Below, piece by piece: positions 8,025-15,943 of a stretch of 40,166 nucleotides of DNA; position 1 is the stretch's first letter, and every line of letters begins with the position of its first letter. The stretch comes from Streptomyces sp. PKU-EA00015 (lineage in GTDB: Bacteria; Actinomycetota; Actinomycetes; Streptomycetales; Streptomycetaceae), in contig NZ_JABZEE010000063.1 in NCBI RefSeq assembly GCF_013387495.1, forward strand, positions 1 through 40,166, in the 5' to 3' direction. The position numbers and the translations under genes are program-made. The notes beneath the pieces are model-generated. The model worked only from the letters and a program-made list of their open reading frames with translations, ran no database searches and was not told the origin of the DNA.

Positions 8025-8090
8025 ATGCTCACCACCAAGCAGAAGACGCGTATGACGACGGGCGGCCCGACATGCTGCTGCGCGGCCTAG
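8025..8090 (+). CDS. Putative 21-residue Cys-rich peptide
   Basis: ATG at 8025 to TAG at 8090 encodes 21 residues: a basic, Thr-rich front (MLTTKQKTR), then MTTGGP and a tail TCCCAA with three consecutive TGC codons. AGAGG lies just before the ATG. It is 48 bases upstream of the HEAT-like gene, on the same strand, and would be in its transcript. Possible roles are a ribosomally made peptide precursor, a Cys-sensing leader or attenuator peptide, or chance. A leader that ends in consecutive Cys codons would normally precede a sulfur gene, which is not the case here. I do not recognise the family. Confidence 0.4.
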   Translation: MLTTKQKTRMTTGGPTCCCAA

Positions 8091-8138
8091 GCATTCCAGT
8101 CACCGGTTGCGTCGACAGCTTGATGTGAGGCATTCCCC

Positions 8139-9557
8139 ATGTTCGATCCAGTCATAGCGCCGAGCGGCACCCTGCTCGGCCTGCTGCAGAGGGGCCGCGG
8201 CGACGGCACACTGCACGCGCTCGCCGCGCCACGGGCCGAAGCGCTCGCGGCGCTCAACCACTGCGTCCTCAACGACCCCCGCCACGACTGGCAGGTCGAG
8301 AACCGCTCCCTCTACTACGCCCGCCTGTACCTCGACCTCCACGGCAGCCTCGAGGAGATCGAGCGGCACCTGTGCGACGCCGACGACCACCTCGACGCCG
8401 ACGAGACCAGGACCGGCCTCGCGCTCGCCGTGCTCGGGCACCTCGCCTCCTACGGCCGGGGCGACGCCCTCGCCCTGCTGCGCCGGTACGCCGCGCAGGG
8501 CGCCAACTGGGCCTGGGCCCTCGACGAACTCGCCCTGCGCGACGACGACGCGGGCCTGCGCTCCCTCGCGGCCCCGATCCTCGCCCGCTTTCCCGCCACC
8601 CCCGAGGGTGACGCCGACCTGGCCGTCGCCGTCCGCGACGCCTTCGAACCGCGGCCGTGGCGGCTGTGGGCGGAGGACCGGCGCGAGTTCGTCGGCGGCC
8701 GGGTGCGCGCCGCGCAGGAAGCGGGCTCCTTCGACCGCTGGCAGCGCCAGATGCGTCCCTCCGGCCCCCGCCCCGGCTGGAGCGTCCAGGCCGTCCTGGA
8801 ATGGGCCGACCAGGGACTGACGCGCGGCAGTGCGCTGCACGTGCCCGCCGCCCGCTGCCTGTCCGCCGTCGCGGGACCCGAGGACCGCCCCGAGATCGTC
8901 CGCGCCGCGCACGACGGATCCGACGGAGCCCGCTGTGCCGCCCTGCACTACCTCGCCGAGTCCCGGGACCCCATCGTCCTGGACCTGATCGAGGCGGCCG
9001 TCGCGAACGGATCGGCCACCGTCGCCGAAGCGGCGATCTCCGCGTTCGAGCGAATGTGCGGCGACGAGGCCGTGGACCGGGCCCGGGGCTGGGTCCACCG
9101 GCCCGACGCCCTCGGCGCGTCCGCCGCCGGAGTCCTCGCCTGCCGTGGCGCCGCGAAGGACGCACCCCTCGTGCTGGGCGCCCTGCGCGAGACCGTCCGC
9201 GCCGACGGGCCCGACGCGCCCCTGCTGTGGACTCTCGTCGACGGCACGGGCCGGCTCGGCATCGCCTGCGCCGCACCCGTACTGCGCCACGTCTACCGCG
9301 AGACGACCTCCTCCCGTCTCCGCGGCCGTGCCGCCCGGGCGCTCGCCGCCACCGACCCCTCCTTCGCCACCGGATTCGCCGTCGAATGCCTGTGGGACTG
9401 TGAGGAGACCACCAGAGAGGTCGCCGCCCTCCACGCCGAGACCGGGGACGTACGCGTCGCCGAACGACTGCGCCGGCTCGCCGCCGACCCCGCCGAGGAG
9501 GCGGAGGTGCAGACCGCCGTACGCAGCAGGATCGGGCCCGACATGCCCGCTGTGTGA
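8139..9557 (+). CDS. HEAT-repeat-like alpha-solenoid protein
   Basis: A 472-residue soluble protein made of repeated ~30-residue helical hairpins rich in Ala, Arg and acidic residues, for example GSALHVPAARCLSAVAGPED, GARCAALHYLAESRDPIVLD and SSRLRGRAARALAATDPSFA. This is the look of HEAT/PBS-lyase-type repeats, which act as scaffolds. The N-terminal third (LLGLLQRGRGDGTLHALAAP, NDPRHDWQVENRSLYYARLYL) is less repetitive. GTGAGG precedes the ATG. No catalytic motif or membrane segment is visible. It may share a transcript with the small Cys-rich peptide; the following glycosyltransferase starts 109 bases later. The partner is unknown. Confidence 0.75.
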   Translation: MFDPVIAPSGTLLGLLQRGRGDGTLHALAAPRAEALAALNHCVLNDPRHDWQVENRSLYYARLYLDLHGSLEEIERHLCDADDHLDADETRTGLALAVLGHLASYGRGDALALLRRYAAQGANWAWALDELALRDDDAGLRSLAAPILARFPATPEGDADLAVAVRDAFEPRPWRLWAEDRREFVGGRVRAAQEAGSFDRWQRQMRPSGPRPGWSVQAVLEWADQGLTRGSALHVPAARCLSAVAGPEDRPEIVRAAHDGSDGARCAALHYLAESRDPIVLDLIEAAVANGSATVAEAAISAFERMCGDEAVDRARGWVHRPDALGASAAGVLACRGAAKDAPLVLGALRETVRADGPDAPLLWTLVDGTGRLGIACAAPVLRHVYRETTSSRLRGRAARALAATDPSFATGFAVECLWDCEETTREVAALHAETGDVRVAERLRRLAADPAEEAEVQTAVRSRIGPDMPAV

Positions 9558-9666
9558 CGACTCGGAGCCGTCGGGCCGGGCGTGGCAACAAAACGCTCAT
9601 GGGACGTTCCCCGGCCGGAAAGATCCACGTTGGCACAGCCACCCCGGGCCCGACGACAACACGGGT

Positions 9667-10791
9667 ATGCGTGTCGTCATCGTCACCGAATCCTTCCCGC
9701 CCGACGTCAATGGTGTGGCGCACTGCGCCCTGCAGACCGCCCGGCACCTCGCCGCGCGCGGTCATGAACCGCTCGTCATCGCCCCGGCCGCGGCCGGGGC
9801 CGACAGCGCCGACCCCCACGCGCCGTGCCCTGTCGTCCGGGTGCCCTCCCTGCCGCTGCCCGGCTATCCGCAGGTACGGGTCGCGCTCCCCAGCCGCAGG
9901 GTGGCGGCGGCGATCACCGCGCACCGCGCCGACATCGTCCACCTCGCGAGCCCCTTCGTGCTCGGCGTCCGCGGGATGGCCGCGGCGGCCCGGCTCGGCC
10001 TGCCGGCCGTCGCCGTCTACCAGACGGACCTGGCCGGGTACGCCCGTACCTACGTCGGAGCGGGCGAGGGCACGGCCTGGCGGCGCATCAAGGCGGTTCA
10101 CGGAGCCGCCGACCGCACCCTCGCCCCGTCCACCGCTGCCCGGCGCGACCTGGAGGAGCACGGCGTCGAACGCGTGGCGCTGTGGCCGCGCGGCGTGGAC
10201 ACGGCACGCTTCCGTCCCGAACTGCGCGACGAGAACCTGCGGCGCGAACTGGCGCCCGGCGGGGAGCTGATCGTCGGCTACGTCGGCCGCCTCGCCCCCG
10301 AGAAGCACGTCGAACTCCTCGCGGGCGCCTGTGGCCTGCCGGGAGTACGGGTGGTCGTCGTCGGCGACGGACCGAGCGAGACCTCGCTGCGCGGCGCGCT
10401 GCCCGGCGCCGTCTTCCTCGGCCGGCGCACCGGGGACGACCTCGCGCGGATCTTCGCCTCCCTCGACGTGTTCGCGCACACCGGCCCGTACGAGACCTTC
10501 TGCCAGACCGTGCAGGAGGCCATGGCGAGCGGCGTCCCCGTCGTCGCGCCCGCCGCCGGCGGCCCGCTCGACCTCGTCGACCACGGACGGACCGGCCTGC
10601 TCGTGGCACCCCACAGCACCGACGCGGTGCGCGACGCCGTACGGGCGCTGGCCGACGACCCCGGGCTGCGGGCCGGCTTCGCACGCGCCGGGCGCGCCGC
10701 CGTCGAGGGCCGCACCTGGGCCGCGGTCGGCGACATGCTGCTGGACCACTACGCCGACGTCCTCGGCGCGCGCACGGCGGTGGCGGCATGA
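9667..10791 (+). CDS. GT4-type glycosyltransferase (GT-B fold), first of pair
   Basis: A 374-residue GT-B enzyme of the GT4 type, transferring a sugar from a nucleotide donor (commonly GDP-mannose in actinobacterial relatives). The N-terminal acceptor domain begins MRVVIVTESFPPDVNGVA. The C-terminal donor domain has GYVGRLAPEKHVELL, VVVGDGPS and the EX7E motif with Glu276 and Glu284 (YETFCQTVQEAMASG). It resembles actinobacterial alpha-mannosyltransferases such as MgtA/PimB relatives, but donor and acceptor cannot be fixed from sequence. No signal peptide is seen; it probably acts at the inner membrane face. Its stop overlaps the next start (ATGA), so it is coupled to the second glycosyltransferase. 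Confidence 0.9.
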   Translation: MRVVIVTESFPPDVNGVAHCALQTARHLAARGHEPLVIAPAAAGADSADPHAPCPVVRVPSLPLPGYPQVRVALPSRRVAAAITAHRADIVHLASPFVLGVRGMAAAARLGLPAVAVYQTDLAGYARTYVGAGEGTAWRRIKAVHGAADRTLAPSTAARRDLEEHGVERVALWPRGVDTARFRPELRDENLRRELAPGGELIVGYVGRLAPEKHVELLAGACGLPGVRVVVVGDGPSETSLRGALPGAVFLGRRTGDDLARIFASLDVFAHTGPYETFCQTVQEAMASGVPVVAPAAGGPLDLVDHGRTGLLVAPHSTDAVRDAVRALADDPGLRAGFARAGRAAVEGRTWAAVGDMLLDHYADVLGARTAVAA

Positions 10792-11948
10792 GCGGACTGC
10801 GCATCGTACGGCTGGCGAACTTCGTCACACCGTCGTCCGGCGGGCTGCGCACCGCACTCGACCAGCTCGGCCGCGGATACCTCGCCGCCGGGCACGAGCC
10901 CGTTCTGGTCGTCCCCGGAGACCTGGAGAGCGACCGGCACACCCCGCAGGGCCGCGTCGTCACCCTGCCCGGCCCCGAGCTCGTCGGCACCGGCGGCTAC
11001 CGGGTGCTCGCCGGGCGCCGACGGCTGCGCGCCCTCCTCGAGGACCTCGCACCCGACCGCCTCGAGGTCTCCGACCGCACGACCCTGCGCTGGACCGGCG
11101 AGTGGGCGCGCCGCCACCGCATTCCGTCGGTGATGGTCTCGCACGAGACCGCCGACGGTGTGCTGCGCACCTGGGGCCTGCCGGACTCGCTCGCCGCGCG
11201 GACGGCGGACCGGCTCAACCGGCGCAGCGCCTGGGCCTATTCGAAGATCGTGTGCACGACGGAGTGGGCGGAACGCGAGTTCATCCGCATCGGCGCGCGC
11301 AACGTCGTACGGGCGCCGCTCGGCGTCGACCTCCGGCGGTGCCGGCCCGGGCGGCGCAGCACGGTGCTGCGCGCCCGGCACGCCGACGGCGCGCGCGTCC
11401 TGCTGCTCCTCTGCTCGCGGCTGTCGGTGGAAAAACGGCCCGGCACCGCCCTGGACGCGCTGGCGGAACTCCGGGAACGGGGCGTGCCGGCGGCGCTGGT
11501 CGTCGCCGGGGACGGGCCCCTCAAGGCGCCGCTGGTGCGCAGGGCGGAGGCCGAGCGCCTGCCGGTCCGGTTCCTCGGCCACGTCGCCGACCGGGAGGCG
11601 GTCGCCGACCTCCAGGCGGCGGCGGACGTGTGCCTGGCGCCCGGCCCGGCGGAAACGTTCGGGCTGTCCGCGCTGGAGGCCCTGGCCTGCGGCACGCCCG
11701 TCGTGGCGAGCGCGTCCTCCGCGCTGCCGGAGGTGATCGGCGACGCCGGCGTCGCCGCGGCGGACACGGCGGCGGACTTCGCGGACGCGGTCCTGGAGGT
11801 CCTCGCCCGGCCCGAGAGCACCCGACGCGAGGCGGCCCGGGCGCGGGCCGAACTCTTCGACTGGGACAGCTCGGTGACGGCGTTCCTGGCCGCCCACGAC
11901 GCCCTGCCGGTACGGAACGGAGCGAAGGAACCGGGAGTCCAGGCATGA
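10788..11948 (+). CDS. GT4-type glycosyltransferase, second of pair
   Basis: A 386-residue GT-B glycosyltransferase. The N-terminus MSGLRIVRLANFVTPSSGGL has the glycine-rich acceptor-domain loop. The donor domain shows CSRLSVEKRPGTALDAL, VVAGDGPLK and an EX7E motif with Glu289 and Glu297 (AETFGLSALEALACG). It shares the fold but only part of the sequence of the preceding enzyme, so the pair probably adds successive sugars. Starts and stops overlap on both sides (ATGA with the upstream gene, the same with the SGNH gene downstream), so production is coupled. Phosphatidylinositol mannoside-type or cell-surface glycolipid synthesis is a plausible setting, by inference only. Confidence 0.9.
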   Translation: MSGLRIVRLANFVTPSSGGLRTALDQLGRGYLAAGHEPVLVVPGDLESDRHTPQGRVVTLPGPELVGTGGYRVLAGRRRLRALLEDLAPDRLEVSDRTTLRWTGEWARRHRIPSVMVSHETADGVLRTWGLPDSLAARTADRLNRRSAWAYSKIVCTTEWAEREFIRIGARNVVRAPLGVDLRRCRPGRRSTVLRARHADGARVLLLLCSRLSVEKRPGTALDALAELRERGVPAALVVAGDGPLKAPLVRRAEAERLPVRFLGHVADREAVADLQAAADVCLAPGPAETFGLSALEALACGTPVVASASSALPEVIGDAGVAAADTAADFADAVLEVLARPESTRREAARARAELFDWDSSVTAFLAAHDALPVRNGAKEPGVQA

Positions 11949-13036
11949 CGACCGCGGACCTCGACGGGGAGTGCGGCGTGCGGTGCCTGTGCGCGGAAGC
12001 CGGTCCCGAGAGCGTGGCCCGATCCGGGGTCGGCGCGGACGGGGACGGCTCCCCGTGCGGGTGGCACGCCGTACCCCCGCCACGGGACGGCCGTGCCAGG
12101 GCCGTCCTGCTGGACGAGACGGCCATGCCGCCGCGCGCAGCGCAGAGAGCGGGGACGGCCACCGCCCCGCCCCTGCGGTTCGTCGCGCTCGGCGACTCGC
12201 TCACCCAGGGCGTCGGCGACCCCGTCGACGGCGGGTGGCGGGGATGGGCCGCGCTGCTCGCCGACGGCGTCGGGAGCGTCGAGCGGCCCGCCGTCTTCCG
12301 GAACCTTGCCGTCAGCGGCGCCCTCAGCCGGGACGTCGCCGAGCACCAGGTGCCGCAGGCCCTCGATTTCGGGCCGGACATCGCGTCCGTCGTCGTCGGC
12401 GTCAACGACACCCTCCGGCGCACCTTCGACATCGGCCGGCTCACGCGCCATCTCGACCAGGTGTGCGGTGCGCTCGCCGCGCGCGGCGCCGTCCTGCTCA
12501 CGGCCTGCCTGCCCGACCCCGGCGCGATGTTCGCCCTGCCCGTACCCCTGGCCCGGCCTCTGGCCCGGCGGCAGCGGGCCGTCAACGCCGTGGTCCACGC
12601 CCTCTCCGACCGCTACGGCGCCGTCCATCTGCACGCCGCGGACCCCGCCTGGGTCGCCGACCGGTCCATGTGGAGCGCCGACCGGCTGCATCCCGGCGAA
12701 CGGGGACACCGCATGCTCGCCCGGTCCTTCCACGACCTGCTCTGCGCCCGCGGACTCGTCCACGGCCCGCCCCCCTCCACCGAACCCGACCGGCCGCGGC
12801 CCACCCGCGCCGAGGCGCTGCTGTGGCTCGCCACGGCGGGCACCGGATGGGTGGCGCGCCGGTGCACCGACCTGATCCCGCAGCTCCTGCGGCTCGCCGG
12901 CGACGAGATGCAGCACTGGGCCCGCGGCACCAGCGCCCGGCTCGACCGGTCCGCCGAGCACGCCCTGTCCGCCGCTCTCGCCGCCGTGTCGCCGGAGCCG
13001 CCGTTCCGCCCCGCCGGGGCAGGAGCGGGGGAATGA
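11945..13036 (+). CDS. SGNH/GDSL-family hydrolase
   Basis: A 363-residue serine esterase-type protein. The SGNH blocks are complete: GDSLTQG with the nucleophile Ser (block I, about 84-90), NLAVSGALS (II), VVGVNDT (III) and DRLHPGERGH with the Asp/His pair (V). About 75 residues precede block I; they lack a signal peptide and contain several Cys. A second possible start is the ATG at 12125, which would remove most of that extension. I keep 11945 because it overlaps the upstream stop (ATGA). The last ~100 residues beyond the hydrolase core are helical. It may deacylate the glycolipid made by the two glycosyltransferases; the substrate is unknown. Confidence 0.88.
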   Translation: MTTADLDGECGVRCLCAEAGPESVARSGVGADGDGSPCGWHAVPPPRDGRARAVLLDETAMPPRAAQRAGTATAPPLRFVALGDSLTQGVGDPVDGGWRGWAALLADGVGSVERPAVFRNLAVSGALSRDVAEHQVPQALDFGPDIASVVVGVNDTLRRTFDIGRLTRHLDQVCGALAARGAVLLTACLPDPGAMFALPVPLARPLARRQRAVNAVVHALSDRYGAVHLHAADPAWVADRSMWSADRLHPGERGHRMLARSFHDLLCARGLVHGPPPSTEPDRPRPTRAEALLWLATAGTGWVARRCTDLIPQLLRLAGDEMQHWARGTSARLDRSAEHALSAALAAVSPEPPFRPAGAGAGE

Positions 13037-13494
13037 GCGGGCGCCGGGAGTTCTGGATCGACCGTGGTGGCACCTTCACCGACATCGTGGGCAAGCGCCC
13101 CGACGGGCGGCTCGTGACCCGCAAACTGCTCTCGCACCACCCCGAGCGCTACCGTGACGCCGCCGCCGCCGGGATCCGCCTGCCGCTCGGCACACCCGAC
13201 GGCGAGCCCGTCCCGGGCCGACCGCGTCGCCGCGGTCAGGATGGGCCCGCGATCGTCGCCGAGGCCGACGCGACCACCGTCGTCGACCCGGGCCGGCAGG
13301 CAGCGGCGCGCGACACCGGGCACCTGCTGCTGACCCGCGTGCGGCCGCGGCCAGGACGCGTCGCGGTCGGCACGGACGTGGACCCCGTGCTCCTGGAGGT
13401 GTTCAACAACCTCTTCACGGCGATCGCCGAGCGCGGCCGACGGGAGGCGTGCCTGTGCGGGTCGAGCGATGACGCCAACGTAGAGAATCGTTGA
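13033..13494 (+). pseudogene. 5-oxoprolinase remnant, internally deleted but in frame
   Basis: The frame codes 153 residues in which three separate pieces of ~1200-residue ATP-dependent 5-oxoprolinase (HyuA-HyuB fusion) can be recognised. Residues ~5-55 (FWIDRGGTFTDIVGKRPDG, TRKLLSHHPERYRDAAAAGI) are the N-terminus of the HyuA part. GPAIVAEADATTVVDPGRQA is the end of the HyuA part. VDPVLLEVFNNLFTAIAERG is the start of the HyuB part. The ~600 residues between the first two pieces and nearly all of HyuB are gone. The ATG overlaps the SGNH stop. Pyroglutamate hydrolysis cannot be retained. The next gene is a FadR-type regulator that probably once controlled it. Confidence 0.85.
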
Positions 13495-13499
13495 ACGAT
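13487..13499. promoter_or_regulatory. Predicted FadR-type GntR operator
   Basis: ATCGTT-G-AACGAT is a perfect inverted repeat. Its core TCGTTGAACGA fits the FadR-subfamily consensus TNGTNNNACNA at every fixed position. It overlaps the stop codon of the oxoprolinase remnant and lies ~90 bases upstream of the GntR gene start, so autoregulation is likely. Confidence 0.6.
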
Positions 13500-13588
13500 C
13501 CGACAAGGGGCGCGTTGAGTCGTCCGGGCTTCTACGATGGATCCCGTGCGCCGGTGTGAGCCGTCCGGTGAAGCAGAGAGAGGGCGTT

Positions 13589-14299
13589 GTGGGGACGACT
13601 GAGCCCGGGGCCGGCGGACTGGCCGACGACCGCCCGCTGTTGGGGCGCACGAGCACGGCCGAGCGGGTGGCGGACATCCTGCGCACCCGCATCGCCGAGG
13701 GCTACTTCCCGCCCGGCGAGCGGCTGTCGGAGGACAGCATCGGCAAGGCGCTCGGCGTCTCCCGCAACACCCTGCGCGAGGCCTTCAGGCTGCTCACCCA
13801 TGAACGGCTGCTCGTCCACGAACTCAATCGCGGCGTCTTCGTGCGCATGCTCGCCGTCCAGGACGTCGAGGACATCTACCGGACCCGGCAGCTCGTCGAA
13901 TGCGCCGTCGTGCAGGGCCTGGGGGAGCCGCCCTACGACCTGGCGGCACTCGACGCGGCGGTCACCGGCGGCGAACGCTCCGCCCGCGAACGCGACTGGA
14001 AGGGCGTCTCGACCGCCAACATCCACTTCCACCGCGAACTCGTCGCCCTCGCAGGCAGTGCCCGCACCGACGAACTCATGCGCGGCGTCCTCGCCGAGCT
14101 CCGCCTCGCCTTCCACGTCGTGGACGACCCCCGTGGCCTCCACCAGCCCTACCTCGTGCGCAACCGGGAGATCCTTCAGGCCCTGCGCGCCGGCGAACGC
14201 ACCAGGGCCGAGCGGTTGCTGGCCGACTACCTCGACGACTCGCGCACCCGCCTCGTCGAGGCCTACGCGGGACTCGTCGCCGACGCCGACGGGGCGTAG
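13589..14299 (+). CDS. GntR-family regulator, FadR/FCD subfamily
   Basis: A 236-residue DNA-binding regulator. A winged helix occupies the first ~80 residues (STAERVADILRTRIAEGYFPPGERLSEDSIGKALGVSRNTLREAFRLL), followed by an all-helical FCD ligand domain with the metal-binding-type positions NIHFHRELVAL, DELMRGVLAELRLAFH and NREILQALRAGE. The GTG at 13589 has GAGAGGG five bases before it; a GTG at 13556 would add 11 residues without a good site. A consensus FadR-type operator sits upstream. In relatives, regulators of this type lie by 5-oxoprolinase, here only a remnant, so this regulator may be orphaned or have other targets. The ligand is unknown. Confidence 0.9.
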   Translation: MGTTEPGAGGLADDRPLLGRTSTAERVADILRTRIAEGYFPPGERLSEDSIGKALGVSRNTLREAFRLLTHERLLVHELNRGVFVRMLAVQDVEDIYRTRQLVECAVVQGLGEPPYDLAALDAAVTGGERSARERDWKGVSTANIHFHRELVALAGSARTDELMRGVLAELRLAFHVVDDPRGLHQPYLVRNREILQALRAGERTRAERLLADYLDDSRTRLVEAYAGLVADADGA

Positions 14300-14386
14300 C
14301 GGACCCGGGGCCCCCTCCCCGGCGGCCGGGAGTGCGCAGGGGGACGGCCGGGGCGCGGAGCGGTCGCTTCTGCGCCGTTTTCTCCG

Positions 14387-14409
14387 TTGTCAGTGCGAGG
14401 ACCTAATCT
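14387..14409 (+). promoter_or_regulatory. RecA-NDp (PafBC-type) DNA-damage promoter of the condensin operon
   Basis: TTGTCAGTG (14387-14395), 8 bases, TAATCT (14404-14409) is a perfect match to the RecA-NDp consensus TTGTCRGTG-N8-TAnnnT, known in Streptomyces and mycobacteria for LexA/RecA-independent damage induction through PafBC. The expected start of transcription, about 7 bases past the -10, falls on the GTG at 14417, so the message would be leaderless. The damage response of this operon is inferred from the match. Confidence 0.8.
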
Positions 14410-14416
14410 GTGCACC

Positions 14417-15943
14417 GTGACTTCGCCTGCCCCGACGGAATTCGTTCCGCCCCAGCTCAGCGCGGGGCCGCGGCCCGCGCAGGGCCCGGCCGCCGACGAA
14501 GGGCTGGCGCGGCGCCTCCGCGCGCTCGCGTGCACCGCTCCCCTGCACGACCTCGATGCCCGCAAGGTCAACCTGGCGGGGGAGTACACGGTCTACGCGA
14601 TGGCCGAGGTCGCCCTCGCCGCGATCGACCTCGTCACGCTCAACATGGACTTCGACACGGGAGCCGACCACGACCAGATAGTGGCCAGACTCCTCCCGCG
14701 GGTCGCGGCCCAGGCGCCGCACCGCCCGCAGGCCGAGCACGAGCGCGTCGCCCGCTGGGTCCTGGAGAACCTGATCAACGTCGGCAGCGTGGACCGCGGA
14801 TTCCGGGCCGTGTACGGCACCTTCGGCACCGACGGGGTCTACACCCGCCGCGACTACGACTTCAAGCTCGTCGAGGAAGTCCCCGGATACGGCGGCAGCG
14901 TCTATCTGCGCACGACCGACGAGGCGGTCAACGTCCTCGTCGGCGCCCTCGACACCGACGTCACCAGCGCACAGATCGCGGCCGAGGTGAAGCTGGAGGT
15001 CCTGATCAGCAGGGGCCGCCTCGCCGACGCCCAGCTCGCCGCCGAGCAGGCGCGGTACCGCACCGTGCAGTACTCGGAGGCTCTGCGCCGGACCCTGGAC
15101 GCCACCCGGCGCAACGTGCGCGCGGTCGACTGGCTCAACACCGTGCCGGACATGATCGCGGAGGCCCTCGACCACGTCGCCGACCGCTACCGCCACGAGA
15201 ACGCGATCCTGACCAACATCCGCAAGGCACGCGACGAGGCGGAGGACCCGGAGCACAAGCGGCGGGCCGCCGAGCTCGTCGACATCGTCAAGGACTGCAT
15301 CCGCCGTCACACCCAGCTGCAGTCCCGGCTGCTCGAGGCCGGCCCGCTCTTCCGTGCCGAGCAGGACCGCCAGGCCTTCGCCCGCCCCACCGCGCGGACC
15401 GGACTCGACCTGTACGGTCAGCTGCTGGCGCCCCTGCTCCCCCTGCCCGTCGCCTCGGCGACCCGTGTCACCGACGCCTTCTTCGCCCGCGGCACCGGGC
15501 TGCGCACGCCCGCCTCCGTCCGCGTCGGCGACCTGATCGATCTGCTGTTCACCCCGCCGCCGGAGCGGGAGCACCTCGGTGCCGAGATGCCGGAGCCCGA
15601 TCTGATCGCCACCCCCGACGACAGCCGCTTCAGCGAGGAGCAGCTGGCGAGCGCCATGGAGCTGCTCGACCTGGAGCACGACGCACCCCGCCGGCTCTCC
15701 GGTCTCCTCGCCGAGGCACGGCGGACCGACCCGGAACTGCCCTATCTCGTCGCCCTGTTGGCCGTCCACGCGGCGAGCCCGCCGGTCGGCACGGCGTACC
15801 GGCAGGGCGAACAGCGCCTGCTCTTCGCCGTCGACGACGGCACGGAGCTGGACGACCCCGAGTTCGGCGGTGCGGACCTGATAGTGGGCACCGCACTGCT
15901 GGACGCGGCGGGCATGGCGGCGGACCGTGCGGAGGGCACGTGA
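14417..15943 (+). CDS. MukF/JetA-like kleisin subunit of an SMC complex
   Basis: A 508-residue soluble protein, first of three genes ending in a giant SMC ATPase. The N-terminal third looks like a winged-helix region (EYTVYAMAEVALAAIDLVTLNMDFD). The middle is long amphipathic helices (about 190-310, for example SAQIAAEVKLEVLISRGRLADAQLAAEQARYRTVQYSEALRRTLDATRRNVRAVDWLN), as in the MukF/JetA helical bundle. The C-terminal part (FSEEQLASAMELLDL onward) is again winged-helix-like. The role is inferred from position and architecture: it should bridge the SMC heads. I chose GTG 14417, which a damage-type promoter would make leaderless; an in-frame GTG at 14393 lies inside the promoter. Confidence 0.75.
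   Translation: MTSPAPTEFVPPQLSAGPRPAQGPAADEGLARRLRALACTAPLHDLDARKVNLAGEYTVYAMAEVALAAIDLVTLNMDFDTGADHDQIVARLLPRVAAQAPHRPQAEHERVARWVLENLINVGSVDRGFRAVYGTFGTDGVYTRRDYDFKLVEEVPGYGGSVYLRTTDEAVNVLVGALDTDVTSAQIAAEVKLEVLISRGRLADAQLAAEQARYRTVQYSEALRRTLDATRRNVRAVDWLNTVPDMIAEALDHVADRYRHENAILTNIRKARDEAEDPEHKRRAAELVDIVKDCIRRHTQLQSRLLEAGPLFRAEQDRQAFARPTARTGLDLYGQLLAPLLPLPVASATRVTDAFFARGTGLRTPASVRVGDLIDLLFTPPPEREHLGAEMPEPDLIATPDDSRFSEEQLASAMELLDLEHDAPRRLSGLLAEARRTDPELPYLVALLAVHAASPPVGTAYRQGEQRLLFAVDDGTELDDPEFGGADLIVGTALLDAAGMAADRAEGT

Noticed and set aside
7922..8128. 68-codon plus-strand frame overlapping the Cys-rich peptide gene.
   Set aside because: No ribosome-binding site and unremarkable composition; the shorter frame at 8025 has the better start.
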